Shown: in pieces, positions 25,101-38,000 of the stretch
Layout of the letters: each line of letters starts with the position of its first letter
How positions within the stretch are numbered: position 1 is the first letter of the stretch
Origin: Tanytarsus gracilentus
Lineage: Eukaryota > Arthropoda > Insecta > Diptera > Chironomidae
Assembly (NCBI GenBank): GCA_038502055.1
Contig: JAXRKN010000040.1
Location: 124,001-188,000, forward strand
DNA: 64,000 nt
Direction of reading: 5' to 3'
The notes under the pieces: model-generated
The model's database searches: none
Told to the model about the DNA's origin: nothing
Seen by the model: only the letters and a program-made list of their open reading frames with translations
Made by a program: the position numbers and the translations under genes

Positions 25101-28100
25101 TAAAACTTTTGAATTCTTTTGGGATAATAAAAATTTATGATTTAAAAAAAATTTAATTTAAAATCCCAAAAAAAATATTTTTTAAATACAATGAACTTGT
25201 CTTTAGTGCCTAATAATTTGTATGACCCTTGAGATACTCAAGTGAATGCAAATTTCCATCACATTTAATCTCGACCATGAATGGATTAAAGAAATTTTTC
25301 CTTTCTCACTAAAGCGTTAAATATTCATGGTTATCGACTTTTCGCCTCATGTTGTTTATATTCTTTCTGTAGCCGTGTACTTTGCTTTTATCTCGAAAAC
25401 CATGCAACTTCAACCTCTTTCGCCTCTAAAGCACACTCACAACAGATTGCAGGAATGAGGAACGAGGAGCAATTTGTTCTTTTGTTGCACAATTTTTCCT
25501 CATCTTACCTTTTCTGCTTCGTGGCTTTTTTGTTTAAACAGAATTGAAACGATTGCATGAAGAGGAAAAAATTTACTTTAAAAGATTTTTCATGCTAAAA
25601 TGTGTGGAAAAAAGTTTATGTCTCGTGTCTCTCTTGAAGACGATAAAATATTCATAAGACATATTGAAATTTAATGATGAAACGCGATGGATGGAATCAA
25701 TGAATATGATTGGCTCATAAATCATCGTTAATTTTACTGAGTGTTAGCTGAAAAAAATGACAGCACATTATGAGCGTCACATCTTATCGGCACTAATATT
25801 TTTCTTACGGTGCGAACAAATCGTTGAGTCATTCGAGAAAATTGGATGAAAAAAGAATGCAAGGGAAGGAAAGCATTCAATGCCAAATCCCTCAGCTAAT
25901 AAATTAATATTCATTGATTTTTTAAAACCCTCCGAATCAAGTGAAAAAGTCGATCGGCGTTAAATAAAATTCAATTCCTAACTCCACGTTCTCGACCGTT
26001 GAAATCAGAGATTCATTTAATCTTAGGAATTTTTCACGTCCTACCATGTCGACACATCGTCCTGTACAACCGCAAGTAGCAATGGAGCGGAGAGCTGTGA
26101 ACGAGCGAGGATATAGAAAAACAATTACGATTTTAAATATTTTCAGCACGTTCGAGTCGTGCAGTTTTTTCCTCTTTTTTCTCACACTCACCACCTCGTA
26201 TCAATGTTCACAGTGTGTACATACCTTCGAAATGAAAAAAATGCTCTCACGAGAGGAGGATGACGATGTCGACGATGATATGGAAAAGCGTTGTAAAATT
26301 AGAAATTGAGGAAATTGTTGATAGTAATCCAAGACATAAATTATATTGGCCGGGGCACGAGAGCTGCTTACAAATTCAATCCCGGTTGTTGTGGAAGAAA
26401 GAGAGTTTAAAAATCACATCACGAGTCATGATTGAAAATTATAGAGCGAATGCAATAAATTTCCAATTATCGAAGCATTGAAATTTATATTTATGTGTCC
26501 ACAGTTTGTGTCTTCGTGAGGTTGGTTGTGAGATTTTTTAAAGCTTCTTTAAAATCTCGATTTTCAAATTATGCAGCACAATTTAAAACTTTTCAATCAA
26601 TCTTAAATGAAGTCTCTCATAAAACTTTTTCACGTATTCAATGAGTGAGTGAAAGAAGAAGAGAAAAAGTTTTGCTTTAGATTGCAAATAACAATTTGTC
26701 TTCGAATTGCATGCTTCCATATTATAAAAAAGCATAAATCAATTTGAATTTTCTCCACAAAACTTCTCACTTAATAATTATAATGCGTAAAGCGAAAGTT
26801 CCGAACATTCATTTTAATTATTTATTTTTATGTCTGTAATTTTTTTCAACAATATTTTCTTTGAAAAAGTTAAAAATCTTCTCTTTAGATAAAAATTTAA
26901 ACAACGCAGTTAAAAACCTTCTAGTTTAAAGTTTGCTTAAAAAATCGTTCCCTTCTTTTCACATCATGCCCATTCAGTTTCCCAAATGCCTATTTTTTTT
27001 AAATAAAGTTTAATACTTTATGATAGGAAATTGGCACCTTCCGAAAGTTTTAAACTTTTAATATAAAACTTTATAAAATATTGCCTCCTTTTTCCATAAG
27101 TGTCAAAAGAACAAAAAGGTGTTTAAAAAATAGCTGAATCCGAGAATATTTCATCATCATCGTTACCTATCCTCACATTTACAATGAGTTTTTATTTGAG
27201 TGCAGAATTCAATAAAAACTTTGCTTGTGCACTCTGTAAATTCCTTTACGTCTGCTTATTTCTGCTTACAATCACGTTCTCGATTATCACGTTTCGTTTT
27301 ATGTATATTCACTCGCACATTTTCTTCTTATCAATTCATCCTGTTTAGGAGAAAATCTTTGCAACAACAACAAATCCCTACGCTATGTGTCACATACTCA
27401 TTTCGTGATGGAATTATTGAATTAAGTTCCAGTGCAATATTTTCTCTGATTACTTATCTATATTGGGTTACTTATTTACTCATTTTGACATGTGATGTTG
27501 ATGGAGTTAAATGTGAAAATGTCGAATGTCAACGGGGTCATAAGTAAGCGCTGCACCCCACCCACGAAGTCAGACAAAAAGTTTTTGCAAGAAATTTCAC
27601 TTCAACATTTCAAATTCAGAAATGACATCGCAACAACATCGTCGAGAAAGAGAGAGAGAGGTAAGAATCCTATATGAATGCAAACAAAAAAAAAAGAGAA
27701 GAAGGATGGAAAAGTAATTTAACTTTTGAAGTTTCTAAATCAAAAACTTTTACCACCGATTTTACATTTTAACATTCGAAAGTAAAAATACCGGAAGGGA
27801 TTCTATTATATGAAAATATATCGGATGGAAATAATTTCTTGACACGAAAATAGTTCATGAAAACTCTCTTCAAGTTTAAACGTGGAAAATGGAAAAGTTT
27901 TACCGATGAATTAATTAAAATGCAGAAATTTGTTATTCAATAAAACTTTTCATGAACAATTTTCGGGGGTTGGTTTTTGTGATGTGAAGAAGAAGATGAA
28001 AAGGCAAAAAGTGAGATTCATTCATGGTGATATGCTTCATTGCCTCAAATCACTTCCTAGTGAGATTTTGTCATCTTATTCAATTTAATTTCATCATTCC

Positions 28101-31100
28101 CACACAAGCCATGATCAATAAATCAGGCTTAATAATTTGATAGCATCTCAAGATTGAAAAGGGAGAAAAAAATTCCATCGTCATCATTTTTCTTCTTCTT
28201 TTTATCCCCTTTTCAATATCTTCACACACGGCAAGATAAGAAGATTAAATTAACCGATAATCCGTGAATGCGAAAGAAAATTGCAGAGAATCTTGACAAA
28301 AGCTTAATTACTGCCACAAACATCTTCCGAATCTCTTAATTACTGTTGTTGTCTGAAATCTAAACTTCCTATTAACACCTCACAATGTATTCATCGTCAA
28401 AATTAAATTGTATTTAAATTTTATAACGCCCGAAGACAGAAGTGAAAGTGAGAAAGCGTAAACACAGACTTTTAACACATTACGAAAATGTTTTTGAGGT
28501 TTTTGTTTCCTCTTTTTTTTCGGGGAAAGGAAATGAAAATTTACATTTACATATTTTTCTTACTCTCAAAACGACAAAATGCGATTTCGCTTTTTGCTGT
28601 GGTGAGAAAATGGAATGAGAATGCCGCCTGAACAAATACCAAGCATCATGAATAACTTATCATAAATAAACCCCTCGAAAAAGATGAGGAAAAAGTACGC
28701 TATCATCTAATAATAAAAGCCGCCCTCCACATTTTCTCGCTCTCTCACTCTAAAGCATATTGCACGAAATGGAAAATAAAAGAACACGCACAAGAGAAAT
28801 TTTTCTGCTTCTTTCTCTCCCGCCACAATAGTAACTTGTTGAATTTTCTTCCCTCAACGTTGAGTCAGAGCATGGAGAGGAAAAAATTTCAATTGTGAGG
28901 AAAAGAAAATACTAAAATAAAAAATATTTTAAGTTAAAATTCTTAGGCTAAATAAAGCATTAAAATATTTGAAGATTCCTCATTTTTTTGTCCACCCTAA
29001 GCTTTAGATATTTTCATGTGAACAACGGAGGATGAAAAACGAATAAGAGAGAAGCATTTAAATAATAGCATAAAATCCATTTGTTGTTCATTTTTTTGTG
29101 AGAGATAAAATAAACTTTTCCATTCTCTCTCACTCGCTTTGCTCTGCATAATTTTTCATTATATTCATTCCGCTATACTGTTTATCTCTTCCACCTTACC
29201 TGCTGCTTATCCGCTTCGATGGAAATAAAGAGGCATTTCAAAAGGAGTGTATTATTGTAGACGGTTAAGCTATAGCCGAAGAGAAAACAAATTAGTTAAA
29301 AGTTTTAAATTGTGTCGAGAAAATATTCGAGGGGTGGAAATGACGACGGGGAAAAGGTACAAATAAGATACCTGTTGGATTTACAACCTCAACACACTTT
29401 GGAATCTCTTCTCGAGATTTTTCTTCGCCAAATCTTCATTTGAAATATTTTCGACTATAACGTGCTGAAAATTTTATGGAAATAATAGTCGTATAGATAA
29501 AACTTTGCATAGTCGAGGCAGAAAAATAAATCACTTTGACTTCTCGGCATGTTTGTTCTTCTATCTTCGACAATGCATCGAAAATAGTTGTGTGGATATA
29601 AACAATAGTAAAAAGTAGCGGAAGCACCGCAAGTCAGGAAAACATGAATAAAAGGAGGGACTGACTGACACATGAGTAAAGTGCCTTCTGCGTGGAAACA
29701 AATAAATCAAGAAATTCTGGTAATACGCGCTAGAGAGAATAAAAATATTTTCGAGTTAATCTACCGGTAAAAATCTAACAAGAAAAGCTCATTATAAGGC
29801 ATAAGGTGAATGTCTGAATATTTCAAATACACAGCGATAGAAAAAAGAATAAATTTTCACGTTTTGACTTAAATTGCGTTAAATTTTTAATGTGGAATTA
29901 CTTTTCATATTGCCATATAACATACTCCGGAAAGAAAGCGAAGATTGAAAATTTATTGAGAGCGCATGGGTGGTGTTGAGAATGAAAAATTAATGGAGTG
30001 AATTGAAAGAAAAATCTAAATTTAATAAAGCGCGAGATTACGCAAACACCTTTCTGTGGAATTTTCAAAGCCGTGCGCACGATTCTATCAATTGAATTGC
30101 TCTCACCGTGATATACATTAAACCCATACACATACAGTGAGTAATTGCATTTCCGAATGAAGCTAATTTATTACCACAAATTTATTTTCCATCCTCACCA
30201 TACACATATACACTCCCTTCGACACAATATACAATTTATTTTTATATACGGCGAAAAGAAAAATTTAATTCAAGATTAAAAACAATAAATTAGATCCAAA
30301 AAGCATGCGAGTGAAGTGCTTATTGTGTATTGGAGGATATGTGAACACTGTTGAGAATTTTATTGATTTGATTTCATTACCGCTTTTTTTTCTTACACGA
30401 TGCAATTCGACTTTTGTGAAGGTGAAAAATCGAAGTGCAATTTGCCATTACAAAAATCAAGGGATGGTTACTATAATTTTGATGATTTAAATAATTTTAA
30501 ATTCGAAAAAATCCATGAAAAAGCATTCAAATCATCAAAATTCAAAACCATCGGATAAAAAAATTCAAAATATTTGCTAACCAAAAAATTTGTCGCTTTT
30601 TCGGCATTCCGACCACAACAGCATAAAATTTAAGATAATAATTTCATTAATTCAACATTTTTGCAAGATAAAGAAGAGAAGCGAGGAGTTTTTGGAATTT
30701 ATGGTACTCCATGGTACAATGATACTCGACTATTGCCGTTCATTGCTCTCATTTTGCCTATCCTATAGTCTCGACTTTATTTTTGCAACTTTAAAAATTT
30801 AACTTCAATGTCATTGAATAGCGAAACAAAAAGGTGAGAAAATTTAAATTACAATTTTAATCACGAAAAGAAGATGATTGCATGGTGATTACATCAATAT
30901 TTTTTATCATGAAACGTGATTCAATTTCAAACCTCCTTCTCCTCTCATCGCGCTGTCATTTGCATATTGCTCGGAAATCATTTTAAAATGTTAGCTGTAA
31001 ATTGTAATTAAATATGAAAAGTTTCATTAATGAAGCGTTTTAAAAGAGGGCTTTTGTAGGTCAAGATAGTTATCACGCACTCAAGTCACGGCACACCGCT

Positions 31101-31570
31101 TTCAATCTCCATCCCATTTACTAAAGAGAAAAAATGAGAGGGTCAGAAAACAAACAAGAAAATCTACTTTTAAAGGAGAAGAGGAAAAATATAATGGCCC
31201 AAAGCGGAAAATCAAATAACAGTGAAATTGCATTAGGAAAGAAACTTTACTGCTGAAATCGAATAAAATGTATTATATTTATTTTTTTCTGTATCTCATT
31301 CGCTCATTTATATGGCCATTCATTTCATTTTCCATAGAAAAATAAATTTAGTTATTGAACTTCAAGGCGAGTCATCGATAATGATGAAACTTGGTCATTT
31401 CTCTAAGATGTATGAGAGATAACGAGTTTAGTACTTGATAAAAGTTTATCCAATTTTTTTTCTGTTTCTTTTCCAGTCATGTCGGAAAATCTATGCTCAC
31501 AATTTTTATTAAATTTTAGAATGAAATCGATACACTTCAAAATACATCGTGCAATCGTCAGGATTGGCAT
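22104..31570. other. Large non-coding interval
   Basis: About 9.5 kb without a supportable coding exon on either strand. Open frames such as 26046-26309 and 27200-27547 lack recognisable domains and look like chance frames in AT-rich DNA. A GA microsatellite lies near 27645-27660. The last few hundred bases contain the 3' UTR of the minus-strand collagen gene. Confidence 0.45.
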
Positions 31571-34500
31571 TTATGGTCCTTTTTGATTTCCTTGCACTCG
31601 ACTGTAGTAAAGAGCATTCGCTTGAGTCATGGCTTGATAGCAATCATGAGGACATTGACCAGCTTGCCCGGGTGGACTATGTAAAAATGACATATAAAGA
31701 GTGTTTAGGTTTTTAAAAAGAAAAACTCACCCTCTTGGACCGACATCACCTTTTTAATTTGAGAAAAATAATTAAAAGAACCTACTTTAAATTAAATAAC
31801 TTACCTGGTCTTCCTGGATCTCCGTTTTGGCCAGCCATTCCTCTCGGGCCTTGTTCGCCAAATCCAGCCGGACCCTTTTTAATTAAACGTGTTAATTAAT
31901 TATGGAATTAACGTTAAGTTTTTAAATTTTACCGGTGGTCCAGGAGCCCCTGCAGGTCCAACACGCCCAACACCCTCTTCACCTCTCTCGCCCTTTTCAC
32001 CTCGTTCGCCGGTTTCACCTCTTTCACCTTGATGTCCTAAAAATTACTTAGTTTTAATCTTAGATCATCTAAAAAGACAGCGATAGAACAAACCTTGAAT
32101 TCCTGGTAAACCGGGCATACCTATTAAAAATATTTGTTAAGTTTTACCAATCAAAGTATTTAATTTTCTAAAGTATTCACCTTGCATTCCTTGATACCCT
32201 CTAGAAAAATGACAGTTTTAAAATATTAAATTTATTTCGAAGATGACATGACAAACCTGCTTCCTTTTTCTCCAACAGGACCGTCCTACATTTTCAATAA
32301 AGTGCTTAAAGCAGTAATGAAGAATTTTAATGCTATTTTACCTGTCCTTGATCACCTTTCTTGCCTTGTCTTTAAGTTATATAAAACGTTTAAATTAATT
32401 TATTCAAGAAAAACTTAAAAATTACCTTCCGGCAGGCCCAGGCGCCCCTTGTGGGCCCATCAAATTGGCAGTGAGATCTGTGAGTTGTTCACGTAAAACA
32501 ACATAACAAATGTCTCTAATCTCATCATCAGTTATACTTCTTCCGGGCATTCCATTGACACCAGGAGCTCCCTAGATGTGAAATTTTATTGCTGTTCATA
32601 AAGTTTTAATTTAAAATAATTTACTGGCATTCCTCTCGGGCCCGGTCCTCCGTTTTGTCCAGGAGAACCCACCCCACCACCCACTAAATAGTGGGTGAAA
32701 CCACCCCCTGCACTAACTGTTTCTCCAGGAGGACCTTTGAAGGTTTAAAAATTAAAAAAGTATTAAGAATATTTCAAATTTTAATAATTACCAGGTGGAC
32801 CCTGTAAACCCTAGAAAAATAGTTATTAAAATATTTTAAACATCAAACAATAAGTCAAACTTACAGGCAAACCTCTACTTCCTTCATCACCTTTCTCTCC
32901 CTTTTCACCTTCTTTATAAACCACATTACTAGCGGAATTTCCACCTGGGAGGCCCTACATAGATAAATTATCAAATTAAAGTGTATAATAAATTCTAATA
33001 GCTTGTGATTTTAAAATGAATAAAAACTTACCGGCACTCCTCTATCTCCTCTCTCTCCCTTTTCTCCTTTGAGGCCTTTCGAAAACAAATCATGTAGTTT
33101 GTTTAGTTTCAATAAAAATCTTTTTTACCCGGCAATCCATCGATACCATCTCTGAAAAAAATAAATTATCAAAATCACTTCAATCAGATGCCAATTTTCA
33201 CATACCTTCCATCAAATCCTCTCAAACCCCTCTCGCCTATAGATAAAAAATGGAAATTTTACAAAACAAATTAAGGAGAAAAGTTTTTTTACTCACCTTG
33301 GAGGCCACTCAATCCCTTTGCAAGAAAAATGTGTTCAATTTATTTTAAAAAGAGTAAACAGAAAAAAATAAAAGAGCAAATTGCAAAACTTTATCTTGAA
33401 AATCTTACACGTTCTCCCTGTTGAGGTGAAAGAAAAATGAGGAAAAAGATAAAAATCGTTGTAAAAGTGACAAAAGCTATTATCGTCTCACCTTAGCGCC
33501 GTCCTTTCCCTGAGGACAAATTTGACAGGGTTGTTGTGGCGTTGGCGATGGTTTTGGTGTCGGTCCCTCAACGTATTCCGGTTCAGCACCAGCTACCTCG
33601 TACATCTACCAAAATAAATTATGAAAGTTCAATTTTTATTGAATGATAAATGAGAGAAAATTCTTACTGGAATTTCATCGCACTGCTGTCGAAGTGGTCG
33701 ATTGGGATCACATGTCATGACAAGCCATTGAAGGTCGATCTAATAAATGGAACGTTGATAACCGCAAAAAAGATTATTTTCGTGCAATCGATACTTACGG
33801 GGGAAGAAACCTAGAAATGAAAAAAATTAATCAAAATGTCATCAAAAATTAATATCAAAAATGTTCTCACGTCAAGTTGTGGGTTGGCGAGTTGTGCAAT
33901 TGACAAGTATCCTCCATTGCTATCATACTGACCGCGTGCCTTCAATGGACTCTCAATATATCCGTCAACACTTCTCACTGGCTGACAGTCGACCCACAAC
34001 TTTGCTCGGTTCTCGGTCACGCCGAGCATTATTTTGTGCCAGTGTTCATCGAACAACTGTTGAATGAACAAAAAAATGAGACACAATTAATCATAATTCC
34101 ACATGTGTTCAACTTGTGACTTTTAAAATCATGTGTGAAGAAGTAGTTGAACGATATTTTTTTGTATTCAGAAATTATTTCACTCTCTCCATGTGTTCTT
34201 GGCTGCTGCTGTTCTGTGATGGGGCGCAAAACACAAAAACTCAATAAAACTTTTTTTATAGCATTTTTTCTCTCCAAGCAAGTAACAATAGAGCAATGAA
34301 GAGAAAACTTTTATAATTTAGTTTAAAATCACTTAAGAAAGTTTTTCCTCTGCGTTATTTGCTTGATGTGAAAAAGCGTTAACATTGCAATTAATTTTTC
34401 ATCAAATTAGTGAGAATTTTTTCATCGCTTGTAGTCATCATCATGAATGATAATGTTTGATAAAAAAGAAAGCACTTACGCAGTCATTAGAGAAATTAAT

Positions 34501-35059
34501 TTTTAACTTACACTCGAGTGACGAAACTCGACAGTCTGCAGATTACCCTGAGAGTCTGGCAATGATATGGCTAATGTCTTTCTAAGAGGATTCATCGTCA
34601 CGGACAATTGTGATTCGAAACGTGAATTAGTCAAATGGAAAATGTGCCATGGAGTCGGTTGAGGCTGGCGATTGCGATAAGTACATTCGAATGAGAATTG
34701 AAAGGGTGTACCGCGCGGAAAGGCATCGTGAGCACGCATGGTGAGATTGCTTTCACGCTCAAAACTGTATGCAGTCTGGTAACTGCTACTACCCGTAATT
34801 TGCCTTATTGTTCCCGCGTGGCGTTGGTAATTGTCCAACTCAAAATCCTGTATGACATCCCAAGTGTGCAAGTCTGCATCGAGCTTACCATCGTCATACC
34901 GCCACTGCCCGCAAGGATCCTCTATTAAAGAGAAAGAGAGTGTGCATGGTGAATAAATTTCCTCTCCAACTCTAAACGTCACGCTGCTCGATGCTTACGA
35001 CCATTGGAGATATTAACAAGCACTGTAAGCACTAAGAGAATTAACAACTCAATTTTCAT
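31571..35059 (-). CDS. Short FACIT-like collagen with N-terminal TSPN/laminin-G domain
   Basis: Twenty-three exons, 582 residues. Minus strand from the 5' end: 35059-34999, 34921-34512, 34056-33871, 33810-33799, 33739-33668, 33605-33492, 33417-33409, 33315-33297, 33236-33206, 33151-33129, 33075-33032, 32954-32865, 32810-32792, 32734-32625, 32571-32426, 32369-32342, 32285-32257, 32200-32181, 32120-32094, 32036-31933, 31874-31805, 31749-31731, 31676-31571. A signal peptide (1-20) precedes a thrombospondin-N/laminin-G-like domain (about 22-247, with CQPVRSVDGYIESP and a final Cys pair). A Pro-rich linker with CQIC follows, then Gly-X-Y repeats from residue 286. These are interrupted near 333-342, near 363-380 and at 411-438, where an SITDDEIRDIC helix-like segment resembles FACIT non-collagenous linkers. 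The chain ends GQCPHDC (C556, C560) plus a short tail, with no endostatin domain. It should be a secreted matrix trimer. Most collagen exons are in-frame Gly-X-Y blocks or split Gly codons. Confidence 0.88.
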
Positions 35060-38000
35060 GATTTTTTCTTCTTCTTCAACAAGTTTTTCCACTTTTTTTC
35101 TCTCTTACACTAGGAAAAATTTTATTCACATTTTTTTACTGTTCACTGCACTGAAATGAAACTCAACTGGAGGAAGGGAAAAAGTAAAGAATTTAAGCTC
35201 TTTAAAAATATTGAAGTGGACTGTGCGGAAGCAACTCTACAATTGAGATGTTTTTAAAGAGATTAGCTTCTAATAACTGAACGAAAATTCTGTCGCTCTG
35301 TAAAATTCACTCAAACACATTCTCAAAAAAATTAAATTCATGTGAAAAATCAGCACACATAAAAAAAGACTTGAATACATATCTATATTGGGGAGAGGCA
35401 AAGATTATGATTTATTTATCAGACTATGTGAATGTGAAAACCATATGTTGGCGAAATATTTTCAACAATGATGATGACACTACAGAGGGACATTCATGTG
35501 CTCTCGAAACTCTCGTTGAATGAATATTTTAATTCTCTATCACTATCGCAACTCCAGCACTTCCAGCGTCGCTCATGATATCTCGATGAAATTGTCGAAC
35601 GATGTGCAAAAAAAAAGTATGTTGAAAAATTAAATATTCAAAATGTGTGACACTCACAAAATGAGCTTGTAATTATGAAATTTTAAATACCGTGATGTGT
35701 GATATGAAATGGAAAAAGTGTGAAACTGCAACATGTTGCTTAAATTTTGATCACTAAAATATTTATTCCGCTGACCTAAATAATTGATGAGGAACATCTC
35801 TCTCGATGATTTCATTTGGTCACACAAAAATTTAAAATTTCATCAACAGATGCGGAAAGTTCTGGGAAAAAAATATATTTAAAAAACTTTTTTCCATAAC
35901 TAAATATAAGAAAGTCAGAAACTTTTCATGTTTGTTAAAATCGAAAAATAAGAAAACTTTTCAATAAGTCTCATCATGTAAGGATATAAAATTGGCTCCT
36001 TTCGAACTCGATTTTCACTCACAAATTCTCCAAAACTAATAAAGCATGAATTTCCCAACAAACTTCTTCCTTATGTCCTCTCTCTCTCGAGAGATTTTCA
36101 GTTTGTGTCTGATTTTTATTTTTAACGACGATGATGAAACATTTTTATCCACACCTTCAAGTTTTCCAATTTGTGATCTCTTGAGCTTTTTTTACCTCGG
36201 ATGGAAAAAAAGTTTCTACGTGTTTGCTCTTAGATTATGTACGATATTACTATGTGTCTATGTATGGAAAGCCGGCATCATGAAAATTATGTTTTCATCT
36301 CATGAATAACAACAATTTACTCAAAGCAAAAGCATGAATTCAGTTATCATCGTGCTCTCTCTCTACCTGTTCCACACTTTGAATGCAATGGTGAATCTGC
36401 ACAAATTGAAAAAGAAAAAAGTCGTCAGGAGCAATGATGATGATGCTGGCAAAAGTTTTTACTTCGTAAAATTCAATTTTTTCTCATTCAGTTCTGTCAA
36501 TCGTTCTCTGCTATCATATGCGAGCGAAAAGACATTTATCAGCACATTAAAGTACTCAATTTTGCTGTGGTAAATTGCCACTTGATGCTAAATTCTAAAG
36601 TGCAATAAAAATGAGCAAAAACTGTTAACGTTTCATCGATCAAAGTTTATGGTTAGAGCTTTTGGTGTTCAAAGTGTATCGAATTTCAATCTTAACGTAG
36701 AGCGCTACTTTCTGATTGAATTCGCTATTATTCAATTTCACGCCTTGACAAAAGCATTTTCAATTGTAAGCGAAGTGAAATGAGAAAGATGAAAAGGCTT
36801 TTTTCTGCTATTATGAACGAGGGGTTGTTAGAAAATGATGTTGGTTTCAAAATATCTTTAACCCAAAAAATATTTTCAATTGAAGCAGCTTTAATCCACT
36901 CGAGACTCATCCCCAAAAAAATCAACGTAATTTTCATATTAATCCCCTTAAGAAAGAAACCTCGCTGTTCCTTTTATTCAATTCTTTGTTCTTTTTTAAC
37001 TCCTCAAGCAAAGCTCCATCGAATAGAAAATCATTGCTCGGGGTTGATGGAATTTCATTTTCCTCTTACATCCCCATTTACATGCGAATTGTCTAAAGAT
37101 GCAAAGAAACTAGCAGATTTTATGCGATGTAAGGGTGAGTCTTCGAGGCAATTTGTAAATTTATTCGTTGGATTTCTTTTATTGGTGTAAATGAAAATAA
37201 AAGCAACTAACGTATGTTCTTCATTCATATGTGAACATCAAACTAAACAGCGGGAAAAATCCTTTTATGATCTTCGTATAGCATAGAATGGAAAATATGT
37301 TTGCGTGTGTTTTTATGTTTCTGATTGATAAATGTAAATTTTTTATCGATTTTCTCCCACAATTGAAGCAAAAAATTTAAAAGCGAAAGGAAATGAAGAA
37401 GCAAAATACTGTGAAGTTCATGATTTCGCTGCGCTAAAAACATTTTGACCATAAAATCAGGATTTGTTGTTGAGCGAAGCAAATTAACCAACACCGCCCT
37501 GTTTTAAATTGCATGAGTCTTTAATTTTGATTATTCGCTCACAATCCGCGGAAAATTGAATTCAGGAGGATTACTGAATGGCTACTGGATTTTCATTTCA
37601 TTTCAATACATTAACCATGGCTTATGCCGTGAAATTGAAAAATTTCTCTTTGCATTCGTCAGCATAAATTTATTTTTTTCGAGCATAACGAAACAACAAT
37701 CAGATGGAAATTGACGCTTGCATCAAATAATCATCAATATTTTATAGCACTCCTCAGAGGACTCGTACACAAAAACAGCGTTTTTTATGTGTACTTACAT
37801 CATGCCTAAAAACTCATACATTTTACGATCATAAACGTTATTGCTCTCATATTTGTCATTTTACGTGTATATGTCGGTGCACTCGGGCAGATGGAGTTAT
37901 TTTTATACGACACTTGAAATGCGTTTAACATCACATATAATTTTTTTATTTCTCTGCAATTCTTCGTGTGGCTTTTAAGAAATTAAATTTTCTCTCATCG

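Noticed and set aside
26046..26481. Two overlapping plus-strand frames as a small gene
   Set aside because: No domain, no signal peptide, no splice pairing; composition is like the surrounding DNA.
34698..34928. Plus-strand frame opposite the collagen TSPN exon
   Set aside because: Antisense shadow of the well-supported minus-strand exon 34512-34921.
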